Assembly (NCBI GenBank): GCA_029215795.1 | Contig: JARDYH010000005.1 | Coordinates: 42,972,001 to 43,036,000, forward strand | Direction: 5' to 3' | DNA: 64,000 nucleotides | Origin: Anniella stebbinsi | Lineage: Eukaryota; Chordata; Lepidosauria; Squamata; Anniellidae | Position numbers and translations under genes: made by a program | The notes under the pieces: model-generated | The model's input: the letters and a program-made list of their open reading frames with translations, nothing else | Databases searched by the model: none | What the model was told of the DNA's origin: nothing | In this document: in pieces, positions 9,734 through 19,809 of the stretch | Position numbering within the stretch: the first letter of the stretch is position 1 | Layout of the letters: each line of letters begins with the position of its first letter

Positions 9734-11353
9734 TTATTGGAGAATTGCAGAGAGGACTGACCATCCAAAGGAGGAGTCCTTTCTGGCTCTAACGTCCAAC
9801 TTGTAATGTGTCACAAATGTGGAGGGAGTTGACCACGTCGCTGCCCTGCACGCTTCTGGAACGGAGACACCACGGCTCACAGCAGTAGACGTGGAGAGCG
9901 CCCTCGTGGAATGAGCCTTTAATGCTTCAGGAGGCTCCTTGCCTGATAATTGATAGGCCAATGTGATATTTTTGGTGATCCATCGCGCAAATCTTTGCGT
10001 AGAGACAGGCTGTCCCTTCTGTTTGCCACCATAGCAGACGAAGAGTTTGTTTGACTTCCGGAAATCCGCAGACCTCGACTTATAGAAGGCGAGGGCTCGA
10101 CGCACGTCCAGTGAGTGTAACTTTGAACTAAGAGGGTCCTCAGGGGAATCAAAGAACGTCAGCAGTACAATGTCTTGGTTCAGATGGAATGGAGACACCA
10201 CCTTCGGCAGGAAGGATGGGTCAGGTCTTAGGACGACTCTGTCCTTGAAAACTTGAGTATGTGGCGGGTCCACCAGGAGAGCACAGAGTTCAGAACTTCG
10301 CCTCGCCAAGGTGATGGCCACCAGGAAAGCCACTTTAAAAGTCAGAAGACGCACATCAATTGTGGCCAGAGGCTCAAAGGGCTTTGCGCTCAGCGCGGTG
10401 AGGACCACAGAAAGGCTCCACTGCAGGACCAGTGTCCGGGACGGTGGATGAAGGTTGTGCAGGCCCTTGAGAAAGCGCTTCATCAATGGATGAGAAAAGA
10501 CGGAGCATTGGTCAATGAGATCATGGTTATGTGAGATGGCAGCGAGGTAAACTCTAATTGAAGAGGTTTTAAGGCCGGACTCATGGAGAGAATGCAGAAA
10601 AAGGAGAACATCCTTAATGGAGCAAGATTTTGGGTCACCTCCTTTTGCAATAGCAAAAGCGGAAAACCTATGCCACTTATATCCATAAGATGCTCTTGTC
10701 GTAGGGCGCTGAGCCTCCCGTAGGACATCCAGTATTGGGGCGGGCAGGTCTAGGTCCTGCCATCTTGACGTATACGCCACGCGGTTAGTCGAAGCTGGTG
10801 TAGATCCGGATGCAGCACACGGCCCTGATTCCTGGAGAGGAGGTCCGGTATTGACGGTAGAGGGCAGTACTCGCTGTTGGCCATTGTCATCAATGGGGTG
10901 AACCAGGCCTGTCACGGCCACCATGGGGCTATGAGGATGGCGTCGGAGCGATAGCGAAACAGTCTTGTAACTACTCTGGAGACTAGTGGAAACGGGGGAA
11001 ATGCATACAGGAGCCCTTTCGGCCAAGGTGTGTTGAATGCATCTCCCAGAGAGGAGCTGCCCACACCCGCTCTGGAGCAAAAGGCGTCGCAGACAGCATT
11101 GCTCTGGGTCGCAAACAAGTCCACGAGGGGGGTCCCCCATCGACGAAATAGGAGGTGGAGAATCTCGGCGGACATCTCCCACTCGTGTGCATTTTGGAAT
11201 TGTCTGCTGAGAGAGTCCGCCAGAACATTGTGTGTCCCGGCAATATGAACGGCGGAGAGGCGAATGCCCTGCTGGACTGCCCAATGCAGTATCTCTAGTG
11301 TTAACGCGAGAAGGGCTGGGGATCGTGTGCTCCCTTCTTTGTTTATGTACCAT
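9734..11353 (-). CDS. DIRS tyrosine recombinase (open reading frame)
   Basis: The recombinase would integrate the circular DNA intermediate of the DIRS element. The frame is 539 codons; the N-terminal 180 or so residues overlap the RNase H region in another frame, so the true start is uncertain and the recombinase core begins near residue 200 (LPAPILDVLREAQRP). Catalytic signature residues are visible: Arg352 in ARRSSEL, His481-x-x-Arg484 in KAHSTRAL, Trp507, and the nucleophile Tyr517 in VTHYKLDV. This R-HxxR-W-Y set and its spacing match phage-integrase-like tyrosine recombinases. The frame is open to its stop, unlike the upstream genes. The internal complementary region follows directly. 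Activity is not shown, since substitutions cannot be judged without relatives. Confidence 0.9.
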   Translation of the reverse strand: MVHKQRREHTIPSPSRVNTRDTALGSPAGHSPLRRSYCRDTQCSGGLSQQTIPKCTRVGDVRRDSPPPISSMGDPPRGLVCDPEQCCLRRLLLQSGCGQLLSGRCIQHTLAERAPVCISPVSTSLQSSYKTVSLSLRRHPHSPMVAVTGLVHPIDDNGQQRVLPSTVNTGPPLQESGPCAASGSTPASTNRVAYTSRWQDLDLPAPILDVLREAQRPTTRASYGYKWHRFSAFAIAKGGDPKSCSIKDVLLFLHSLHESGLKTSSIRVYLAAISHNHDLIDQCSVFSHPLMKRFLKGLHNLHPPSRTLVLQWSLSVVLTALSAKPFEPLATIDVRLLTFKVAFLVAITLARRSSELCALLVDPPHTQVFKDRVVLRPDPSFLPKVVSPFHLNQDIVLLTFFDSPEDPLSSKLHSLDVRRALAFYKSRSADFRKSNKLFVCYGGKQKGQPVSTQRFARWITKNITLAYQLSGKEPPEALKAHSTRALSTSTAVSRGVSVPEACRAATWSTPSTFVTHYKLDVRARKDSSFGWSVLSAILQ

Positions 11354-11717
11354 ACGACGGTGGTATTGTCAGACACGATCCGCACATGATGGCCCTTGAG
11401 ATGCTTCTGAAACACACACATTGTACTGCTAGCAATTCCAGCATGTTGATGTGGCAAGTCTTGTCCCTGGCGGACCAAGTGCCCTGGATCTTAAGCTGTT
11501 CACAATGGGCCCCCCAGCCTAGGAGAGAGGCATCCGATGTCAGAAAGCGTGAGGGCCCCCGGTCCATGAAGGGCAGTCCCTTCCTGAGGTTGCGCAAGTC
11601 GGTCCACCACTCGACATCCTTGCGAAGCGTGTCGGGGAGCGACAGCCTGATGAGGTGAGGATTGTCTTGGGGTGTGTAATGCGCCAGTAAGAACTGCTGC
11701 AGAGTTCTCATGCGCAT
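10912..11717 (-). pseudogene. DIRS RNase H and downstream domain, frameshifted
   Basis: RNase H would degrade the RNA strand during reverse transcription. Acidic residues lie in two frames. TSDASLLGWG (first Asp) and MLELLAVQ (Glu) are in the 11717-11343 frame. VSDNTTVVWYINKEG (Asp) and AGTHNVLADSLSR (last Asp) are in the 11478-10912 frame, so a frameshift lies between about 11395 and 11470. After RNase H comes the DIRS-typical block DLFAT...WPKGLLYAFPPFPLVSRV...ILIAPWWP, which ends at 10912 while the recombinase frame is already open. The upstream border is the in-frame stop at 11718-11720. Confidence 0.85.
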
Positions 11718-12958
11718 TCACGCCCAACGGACTACGTAGACTGATGAGGCCATTAAGCCGAGTAACTTCAGGAGAGTCAGCACTGTGAGACGATTGGAGT
11801 GGATGACCTTGGAGGCAAGGGCTTGTATTGCCAGGGCACGCTCCGTGGGCAGAAATGCCCTCCCCTTGGGGGAGTCGAGGAAGACGCCAATGAATTGGAT
11901 GGTCTGTGTCAGGATGAACACGGACTTCTCGACGTTTATTAGCAAGCCCAGGCGGTTGAGCAAACGCCTCGCTGTCTCGTTGTCCCTTTGTGCTCTGGCT
12001 CTGGGGGGGGGGAGACAATTAGCCAATCGTCCAGGTACGGATAAATCTCTATGCCCGACGTCCTCAAGGATGCGCAGACTGCACTCATACATTTGGTGAA
12101 CACCCGTGGTGCTGTCTTCAGGCCGAATGGTAAGACAACGAATTGGTATGTGTTGCGACCAGTTGAAAACCTGATAAATTTTTGGTGCTGACGGCAAATG
12201 CTGATGTGGAAGTACGCGTCCTTGAGGTCCAGCAAAGTGAACCACCGGTTCTTGCGCAGTAGAAGGAGTACTGCCGCTAACGAGATCATCCGGAACTTTT
12301 TGGTGACAATGAACTGATTGAGGCCCCTGAGATCCATTATGGGGCGTAGGCCACCATCTCGCTTTGGAACAGTAAAATAGCGAGAGTAAAACCCCATAGG
12401 TTGACCGGATTTTGGAACAGGAATAATGGCGCCCTTTTGAAGCAGATTGGTGACTTCTTGCAGTAACGGTTCGGACAGTGGGGTTACTTGCGGTCGGCCA
12501 GGGGGTGGCTGGCAGAAAAATTCGAGACAGTATCCATTTCTTATTAAGTTTAACACCCATTTGTCCGTTGTTATACTTTCCCAGGCGCTGTAGAAGCGTG
12601 ATAGGCGGGTGCCAAATGGAAGGGCCCTGGGAAAGGGGTCGAGAAGACAGTCAAAGGCACTGCTTTTGGTTTTGGTCCTGCCTGCTACGCTGCTGGCGAT
12701 ATCGGGCCTGTTGATAAGGCCTTTTCTGAGAGATAGGTGGTTGAGAGCGTAGCTGCTGGTATCGTTGCATCCTGTTGGTTGGCTGCCATGGTTGGAATTG
12801 CTGTGGACGGGTCCACCGGTGAGACCGGAATGACTGGGAGGTGGAAGGATGGTAGAATCCCATCTTTTTGGCCGTTGTCTTGGCCTTCTGGATTGTGTCC
12901 ATCGCCGTATCCGTTGTCGCGTTGAAGAGGCCTTCCCCATCAAAGGGTAGGTCTTCAA
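11718..12958 (-). pseudogene. DIRS reverse transcriptase, frameshifted
   Basis: The enzyme would copy the element RNA. The 12958-11939 frame carries palm and finger motifs in order: RPIMDLRGLN, WFTLLDLKDAYFHISI (first catalytic Asp), FVVLPFGLKTAPRVFTK, and the YLDD box at residues 308-311. Just after YLDD the reading shifts at a G run (about 12003-12010). It continues in the 12560-11718 frame with RLLNRLGLLINVEKSVF and FIGVFLDSPKGRAFL, the region after the catalytic box. That frame ends at a TGA (11718-11720) directly before the RNase H frame. The first 90 or so codons overlap the end of gag in another frame, as is usual in DIRS elements. Confidence 0.9.
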
Positions 12959-14974
12959 TACGGGTTTTGGATTCAGGAGGGAGGTTAGATGACCTCAACC
13001 AGGCATGTCTCTGCAGGGAGATCGTGCCAATCATAGACTTGGAAAGGCAGTCCATTTGATGTCTGGGCGCGGTGAGCTCTTGTTTAGCGAGACGCGTGGC
13101 TTCTGTCTGGAACATCTGAGCCAGCTCTTTCTTCTCCTCTGGCAGGTAAGTGATGAGCGAAGTCATCTTCTCCCAAAGAAACACCTGATAACGGGCCATC
13201 ATGGCCTGATAGTTGGTGATCTTCATTGAGAGCGCAGTGGAAGAATAAATACATCTGCCAATAAAATCCAATTTTCTACCCTTCTTGTCGGATGGTGTTG
13301 AATGCGTCCGCGATGACCGGCCTTGCGCTGACTCGACAATCACCGAATTTGGTGCAGGGTGGGAGAAGAGAAAACCGACATCCTTTTCCTGAAGTTTGTA
13401 GAGGGCGTCTAATTGCTTCGAGACAGCACCCATCGTCGAGGGGCTCCTCCAGGACTCCTTAATGGTTTGTAGCAGTGTAGGAATCAAGGGGATGGCCAGG
13501 GCAGCGTTAGCATCCACGTACATAACGTCGAAGGTGGAGTCTATACACTGTTCTGGGGGCTGTTGGAGATCGACCCCTAGGGACTGTGCCATCCTCAACA
13601 TTTGCTCAGTAAAACTTCCCGTCTCTACTGAAGGAGATGCCCGCTTCTTTGTACCGACATCCACCTCAGGAGACGGCTCTGATGGTGGAGCAGAGACGAT
13701 GGAGGACAAGTCAGACTCGTAGTCCTCAGCAGACTGTGGTGAGGCAGGCGTTGGAACCTCATCCAGCCGGATGGGCCTGGTGGCGGGACAGAGATCGTTG
13801 CCGACGGTGGTGCTCTCGGAGGCAAAGGTGGAACGAATGTGCCTCGATCTTGTAGGCGTCGTCCTGTGTAAGGATCGAAGAGGTAGCGGTGGTGTCAATC
13901 CTCTGTACCCCTGCTCCTCTCTGATCTGGAGGCCCAGGACTGGCCGGAGTGGTCAGAATAGGCATCCCAGTCTCCCACCGGCGTCGGAGAATGGGAGCGG
14001 TGACTGCAGTTAGGCGACGGTACCGGTGGCCAGATCTCCCAGGTCCCCATAGGTGTTGGGGAGCGAGATTGGCGCTACGGCGGCAGCGGCGGTACCGAGG
14101 ACCTCAACGGTAACGGCGACCGTGAGCGTCGTTGATGGTGGCGAGGTGGCGATACCGAGGACCTCATCGGTATCAGTGAGCGGGATCGGGACCGGCGTCG
14201 AGGTGATGGCGTCGGTACCGGCAGCATCACCGGTGTCGGCGAGCAAGACCGGCATCGGGCGCGAGGTGACCGCGTCGGTACCGAAGGTCGGCCAGATTCA
14301 GGAGACGTCGGTGTTGGCAATCTCAGGGCTGGGGAGGCCTCCCGGTAAGTTGGATCCTTCCCATGGCGTGGTGCCTTCGAAAATCTAGGCGCCGAACGGG
14401 GTGCCGCTAACACAGTGTCGGCGATCGGCAGCGAAATAGAGGCTGACGGCGACGGCACAGGACATGCCATCGGTACCGGAGAGCGCGTCGGTACCAAGGC
14501 AGGCCCTGAAGGCACCGAAGGTCGCGGTACCGACGGGCTAGATTCTGGCGGCTTCGACGATTTCGAAGTCTTCTTAGGCTTCGTGGCCTCCTTAACCCCT
14601 GACTTCTTACTGTGCTCTTTAGGTCCTCGAGCCGATATCTTAGGCTTCTTAGCCCTCAGCTCCTGGAGCGGGGTAGCCCGGACCGCCGCGGTTCGCGGCT
14701 CTGAGGTCTTCTCTGCCGAAGATGCTGCGGGCGCCATACTGGTTGAGGCTGCCTGGGATGGGGCATCCACTGCCTCTAGGGCCTTGCTCCAAAGTAAGGA
14801 GCGCAGCCTGTCAGCTCGATTTTTCCGAGTCTGATGGGAAAATCCCTGGCAATGGGGACAAGTCTGCACTATATGTGCCTCCCCTAGGCACAGCAAGCAC
14901 AGGGAATGGCCATCCGATAACGTTAACTTCACCCGGCAAGAGAAGCAGGTTTTAAAAAGCGAAGACTGCGCCAT
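12651..14974 (-). pseudogene. DIRS gag-like gene, frameshifted
   Basis: This would encode the structural protein of the DIRS particle. The 14974-14075 frame (299 codons) starts with a cysteine-rich module: Cys10/Cys13, Cys26/Cys29, His34, Cys39/Cys42. A Lys/Ser/Pro-rich stretch and an Arg-Ser-rich tail (RRSRSRS) follow. The 13898-12651 frame (415 codons) carries the conserved downstream Gag region: NYQAMMARYQVFLWEKM, LPPESKTRIEDLPFDGEGLFN, and a basic Gln/Arg-rich end. At least one frameshift lies between about 13900 and 14075. The start at 14974 is the first Met of the cysteine module and sits about 190 bp inside the right terminal repeat. Confidence 0.85.
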
Positions 14975-15163
14975 CTTAGCCGGACTGAACCTCAGCCTAA
15001 CGAAGTGGTGAAACGAGAAACAGTCGGAGAGATAGATTACTTATTTATTTATTTTATAGTAGAAGAGAACAGAAAGAAAAAGAGAAAAAGGGATGAATGG
15101 ACCTAAAAGAGTCTAAGCAAACAAGAAAAAAATAAGTACAACCAGTTCTTCAGAGAAGTTCTC

Positions 15164-15347
15164 CCGCGAGGCAAGCTGCACGGTGGTCGAAAAAGAACTG
15201 GGGTAAGCGGGAACCCGAGCATGCACGATAGGGCGTTGGGGGGAGGAGTTCCCGCCAAAAGAGTCTAGGCTAGAGAAGTTTTTTCTGAGGAGGCTCGGCA
15301 CCGGCGTGAGCCCATAGTGTGTGATGCACAGAGACCATGAAGAAGAA
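15164..15347. repeat. DIRS inverted terminal repeat, 5' side of the element
   Basis: This is the inverse of 9325-9474. The outermost 37 bp (CCATAGTGTGTGATGCACAG to GAAGAA) are repeated inverted in the internal complementary region. As in other DIRS elements, the promoter would be expected here, but no specific promoter motif is claimed. Confidence 0.92.
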
Positions 15348-15483
15348 CCTGGTCTTCAGATCTCCCCTTGGAATAGGTACCTATACATTGCTTATAACCA
15401 CCACCCCCTTGCCCCCCCACCATACACACACAGTGCTCTTTTCCTGTTTTTTTCTAAGGGTTTGGTCCATACTGCTATTCATT

Positions 15484-15832
15484 AAACAAAAAACCTACGG
15501 TTTACAAAAACAATGTTAAGGCTCTACAGATTCCAACCAAGCACCAAAAAGCAGGGAAATTGGGAGTTAAGGCTCACACGCCTTAACACCACATCCTCCC
15601 TAAGGAGGCAGAAAGTGCAAGTGAAATTCTCATTCTCCCAAAGCAGATAAACCATGAGGACAGGGTGGAGAATATGCTATGCAGAGGTGACTGTGGGGTT
15701 GTGGAAAACTGATCACGAACAACTTAGGGCCACCTACTTCTCTTTTTTTGTTTAGAGCAGCCCTTCCCCAACCTGGTGCCCTCCAAAGGTGTTGGACTAC
15801 AACTCCCATCATTGCAAGTCAGTATGTCCCAT
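15484..15832 (-). mobile_element. MITE copy, truncated, inverted relative to 20387-20784
   Basis: It starts with the terminus TTAAACAAAAAACCTACGGT and follows the reverse complement of 20784-20450 block by block: AGCACCAAAAAGCAGGGAAA, GTGCAAGTGAAATTCTCATT, CAACTCCCATCATTG. The far terminal repeat is missing after GTCAGTATGTCCCA. Confidence 0.8.
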
Positions 15833-15869
15833 GGTCAGGAATGCTGGGACTTGTCATCTCAAACGTCTA

Positions 15870-16060
15870 GATATGCAATTTGATCTGTAGAGATGACTGT
15901 GGGGTTGTGGGAAATGATGAACAACTTAGGACCAGCTACTTCTCATTTCTTAGAGCATCTCCTTATGTTGAGAGTTGCAACCCAACACATCTGACAGGCA
16001 CAGGTTGGGGAATGTTGTTCAAGAACAAGGGAAGGCAGAATGTAGATCTCCAGATGTTTT
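15870..16060. repeat. Duplicated MITE interior
   Basis: AGATGACTGTGGGGTTGTGG..GATGAACAACTTAGGACCA..CTACTTCTC repeats the block at 15682-15745 in the same orientation about 207 bp further on. A shorter related piece (GGGAGTTACAGTGCAATGCA to CACCAGGCTGGAG) lies at 16493-16540. Confidence 0.65.
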
Positions 16061-17080
16061 GGAATTCAACTTGTAAAAGCCCCTATCAGCATGGGCAGTT
16101 ATCAGGAACTCCGCGAGTTGATGTCCAAATCATCAGGATAGATCTATTTTCTTCCCACATCTGTACTAAAGTAGGATGTTTTCCAGCATTAAGAAATGTG
16201 ATCAATCAAGGAACTACAAAAGAGCTGCATCACTTTAAATAAACTGTCAAAACCAAATGAAACAACAATGAATGAATCTTGAATACCTAATCCAGATAGC
16301 CCTTCAGACATCAACATTAGTTTTCAACACATGGCATAGGATGTCTGTTTCTTGAATATCAGATAAAGGATTTCTCTTACTTGTTCAGCAGTGTGAGATC
16401 AAAGACAGAGCTACCACCTAATACTTTCATGCGTAAGTATTATTTTAAAATTAAGTATGAATTGATTTTTGTCTTCCCCATAACACATAACATGGGAGTT
16501 ACAGTGCAATGCATCTGGAGAGCACCAGGCTGGAGAAGTTTGACTCCTATACATGTCTTCTCAGAAACCAGTGCCACTGAATTCACTAGAGCTTTCTCCC
16601 AAGAGGTATAGGATTGCAAACTAATCTCATCTGAAAGATATCCAAGACAGCCAAACTAAACCTCTTCTGCTCCACTGTTGCTTTGATGAGATGATGTATT
16701 GTGCAGGGATTGTGGGGAGTGAACAGTATATTTTTTATAAATACATTTAAAGAAAAAAAACATTGGTTCTTTGAAAGGCAGGGTATTGACTAAAAGTTGA
16801 AAGTGCCTGGCACATGCTCTGGTTCTAGATCTGTAATGAATAGTGCCCCTTTTGTTATCAAGAGTGCTGCTATATGCGAGATGTGTGTGAGAGAAAAGTA
16901 TTGGGCAGACCCTGTATTTGGTAAGGGTATGGAACAGCATTCCCCATCCTGCTGCCCTCCATGCTGAGACTGGCTAATCTAAAAGCAAGTATGTTGCTTT
17001 TCAAAAACCAAGGAAATTTGATGGGTCTCACTTTTGAGTAAATAACTACAAATGGAAATGCTGCCTGTGCAAGAATTGAG
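16061..17080. other. No gene recognised
   Basis: Apart from the short MITE piece at 16493-16540, nothing is recognised before the LINE. Confidence 0.4.
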
Positions 17081-17084
17081 TCAT

Positions 17085-17282
17085 GCTGCGCGTATGGGCT
17101 CCCTGCGTCTCCTCCAGCGCAGCCCCGGCCCACCTCCGGAGAGACAGAGAGGCGTGAACACCGGCTGGAGAGGGAGAGAGAGAGCTGCGCGTAGGGGCTC
17201 CCAGCGTCTCCTCCAGCGCAGCCCCGGCCCACCTCCAGAGAGGCGGAGAGGCGTGAACACCGGCTGGAGAGGGAGAGAGAGA
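17085..17282 (+). repeat. Two 99-bp GC-rich tandem monomers, LINE 5' side
   Basis: CTGCGCGTA..GGGCTCCC..GCGTCTCCTCCAGCGCAGCC..GAGGCGTGAACACCGGCTGG..GAGAG occurs at 17085 and again at 17184 with few differences. The period of 99 bp keeps a reading frame open across both copies. They sit directly upstream of the LINE RT fragment and resemble 5'-UTR promoter monomers known from other LINEs. Confidence 0.85.
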
Positions 17283-18432
17283 GAGCTGGGAGGGAGTGTG
17301 TCCCTGTTGGTACTCCTGGACCTCTCAGCGGCTTTCGATACCATCGACCATGGTATCCTTCTGGAACGCCTGAGGGAATTGGGACTCGGGGGCACTGTGC
17401 TTCAGTGGTTCCGGTCCTACCTCTCGGGCAGGTTCCAGATGGTGATGCTTGGGGATAGTTGCTCTTCAAAGAAGGAGCAGCTATGTGGTGTACCACAAAG
17501 TGCCATCCTATCTCCAATGCTGTTTAATATATACATGAAACTGCTGGGAGAGATCATCCGGAGGCATGGGGTGGGGTGCTATCAGTATGCTGATGACACC
17601 CAAATATATTTCTCTATGCCTTCAAAAACAGCATCAGCTAAGGATAGTGTGTCTCCTCTGAATGAATGCTTGAAGGCGGTAATGGGCTGGATGAGGAAAA
17701 ACAAACTGAAGCTGAATCCAGACAAGGCGGAGGTGCTTACTGTCAAGGGCCACAACCTGGGGTTGGAGGTGTGTCAACCAGTTCTGGATGGGGTTACACT
17801 CCCCCTGAAAGACTGTGTTCGCAGCTTGGGGGTGCTCCTGGATCCGTCGCTCCAAATGACAGCTCAGATAGATGCGACTGCCAGGAGTGCCTACTATCAG
17901 CTTCGGCTGATATGCCAGCTGCGCCCCTTCCTAGAGTTGGAAGACCTAAAATCAGTAGTGCACGCGCTGGTAACTTCGAGGCTCGACTTCTGCAATGCAC
18001 TGTACATAGGGCTACCTCTGTGCCTAGTCCGGAAACTTCAACTAGTTCAAAATATGGCAGCCAGGTTGGTCACCGGTACATCTAGGGGTGACCACATTAC
18101 ACCAGTTTTAAAATCTCTTCACTGGCTGCCAATCAGTTTCCAGGCGAAGTATAAAGTGTTGGTTATTACCTTTACATGGTTTGGGTCCAGGTTACCTACG
18201 GGATCGCCTTCTCCCATACAATCCGCCCCGCACGCTCAGGTCCTCTGGGAAGAATTTACTCCAGTCAACAAGAACTAGACTGACAACCGTTACCCAGAGG
18301 ACCTTCTCTTCTGCCGCTCCCAGATTGTGGAATGACCTGCCGGGAGAGATTCACCAACTTACTAGTCTTCAGGAATTTAAAAGATCTATAAAGACTGATC
18401 TCTTCCGGCAGGCCTACCTAGATGAATTTTAA
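17283..18432 (+). pseudogene. L2-like LINE ORF2 fragment (reverse transcriptase)
   Basis: This is a non-LTR reverse transcriptase fragment. The 17052-18278 frame (408 codons) reads through the 99-bp monomers, then shows LLDLSAAFDTIDH (catalytic Asp90), a GVPQSAILSPMLFNIYM motif, and YADD at residues 179-182. LNPDKAEVL, SLGVLLD and SRLDFCNALY follow, then the SLHWLPI block typical of the L2 part of the CR1/L2 assemblage. A frameshift near 18180-18200 moves the C-terminus into the 18181-18432 frame (RTFSSAAPRLWNDLPGEI..SIKTDLFRQAY). GVPQSAIL stands where GVPQGS is usual. There is no endonuclease domain. A different CR1-group clade remains possible. Confidence 0.87.
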
Positions 18433-18564
18433 AGTGTTTTATTGGTGTTTTATTAGTATTTTAATGATGTACTGGTTTTATCTGCTTTTAATCAGTTTTT
18501 GTATCTTGTGTTTGGTGTTGTTCCCCGCCTCGATCCGTTGGGAGAGATGGGTGATAAATAAATA

Positions 18565-18565
<1 letters not shown>

Positions 18566-18606
<41 letters not shown>
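18566..18606. repeat. (TTA)n microsatellite, LINE tail
   Basis: An uninterrupted ATT tract directly follows GGTGATAAATAAATATA, the end of the LINE. Confidence 0.95.
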
Positions 18607-19512
18607 GCCAAGTTGAAAGCAGATTGGTTCATGACTTGATTTTTAGGATTTTTTAAAAAAGTTTGACTTCAAAAAAATTTCTAAACATCAAGGCATGAAC
18701 TAATCTGCTTCCAACATGGCATGCCTAAAGCCCTACCTAAGAGCTACCAGGCTGCCAAGTTTCATCTCTTTATCTTTAATTTGATTTTTTTTAAAAAAAG
18801 AACTTGTGTACTGCTCAAGGTCCTAGACCCCAAAGAGGAGCTTTGAGTTTGAACATTAAGAAATTCCAAAAAATCAAGGCATGACCCGACCTGCTTCCAA
18901 CTTGGCATGGCTCAATCCCTACTTCAGAGCTACCATGCTGCCAAGTTTCATCACTTTATCTTTGATTTCTTTTTTCTTTTTTTTTTAACTGTGTACTGCT
19001 CAAGTCCTAGACCCCAAAGAGGAGCTTTGAGTTTGAAATTTTTAAAATTCCTAAAAATCGAAGCATGACCCGATCTGCTTCCAACTTGGCATGGCTCAAT
19101 CCCTACTTCAGAGTTACCATGCTGCCAAGTTTCATTGTTTTGTCTTTAAAAATGACAGAACTGTAAGAATTTTGGTTAATTTCCATAGGCTATAATGGGC
19201 TGTTTATTCCAACTTTAAAGAATTCCTAAAAATCAAGGTGTGAACCGATCTGCTTCCAACTTGGCATGGCTAAATCCCTACTTAAGAGTTACCAGTTTCA
19301 TCTCTTTATATTTAAAAATGATGGAGATTTACGCATCTTGATCAATTCCCCTAGGCTATAATGAAGTGGTTAACCAAAAAAGGAAGGGAGCTCCGATGAG
19401 CACATCTCCACACTACGTGTATTCGATGGTTTCCCTCTCCGCTCCGAAAATTCAGAGCTTCATTGGACCTCCGACGCACCCTCGAATTTTCAGGGTGGAG
19501 CGTACACCCCTA
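18604..19512. mobile_element. hAT-like element with a 180-bp internal tandem array
   Basis: The right end GGAGCGTACACCCCTA resembles the TAGGG(A/C/G)TGT(G/A)C termini of the other hAT-like elements here. The interior is a tandem array. At the left edge (18604-18650) a partial unit stands inverted (ATGCCAAGTTGAAAGCAGAT). The left terminus is not recognised and may have been lost next to the LINE tail. Confidence 0.55.
18660..19370. repeat. Tandem array, four diverged units of about 180 bp
   Basis: The phrase ATCAAGGCATGA..C..TCTGCTTCCAAC..GGCATG recurs at about 18688, 18872, 19057 and 19232 (spacings 184, 185 and 175). Each is followed by GCTACCATGCTGCCAAGTTT-like words, and two units carry GTCCTAGACCCCAAAGAGGA. 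Confidence 0.88.
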
Positions 19513-19809
19513 ATAATTAACACAGTAAACTGTAACTTATTCTAATATAGGATATTTCTTGTATCATCTTGTGTGCTTCCAGGATTAATCAGGGATTTTT
19601 AATTCCAGTAGAACAATTTTCCAAGTTATCTCCAAATACAGACACAAAACATGAAATGCTCCCTTTTCCTGAGGCAGTCATAAAAAACTTTTATCTTTGG
19701 ACACTGGCTGTTGAAAAGTTCAAATGAGACCCCTCAGATTTCAAGTAAGAGAGCATAACTTCTGAGGCTCATTTATTGTTTTGAAAAGTGGCTGCAACAC
19801 ATAACACTA

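Larger units (their letters stand above)
9268..15347 (-). mobile_element. DIRS-type tyrosine-recombinase retrotransposon, structurally complete
   Basis: The element reads on the minus strand in the order gag (14974-12651), reverse transcriptase and RNase H (12958-10912), tyrosine recombinase (to 9734), internal complementary region (9592-9687), with an inverted terminal repeat at each end. This is the hallmark order of the DIRS order. There are no direct LTRs, no aspartic protease and no DDE integrase. The left boundary is 9268-9271 and the right 15345-15347, both set by the internal complementary region. As known for DIRS elements, no target duplication flanks it. At least three frame breaks and one in-frame stop make this copy non-autonomous, but its integrity suggests a fairly recent insertion. 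Confidence 0.93.
17085..18606 (+). mobile_element. L2-like LINE, internally deleted, with 3' microsatellite tail
   Basis: The order is GC-rich monomers, ORF2 from the middle of the RT domain to its C-terminus, a 3' UTR and a (TTA)n tail. The endonuclease and first RT motifs are missing, so the 5' monomers are joined to RT by an internal deletion or recombination. The 3' UTR is shared with 4808-4980. Confidence 0.88.

Noticed and set aside
10253..10534. Plus-strand frames inside the DIRS element (also at 11386, 11785, 13462, 14053, 14415)
   Set aside because: They are antisense shadows of the minus-strand retrotransposon genes.
9268..15347. Endogenous retrovirus or LTR retrotransposon
   Set aside because: There are no direct LTRs, primer-binding site, protease or DDE integrase; the termini are inverted and a tyrosine recombinase is present, so DIRS fits.
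17052..17284. N-terminal extension of the LINE protein
   Set aside because: The open frame across the 99-bp monomers results from a period divisible by three; the peptide is not RT- or endonuclease-like.
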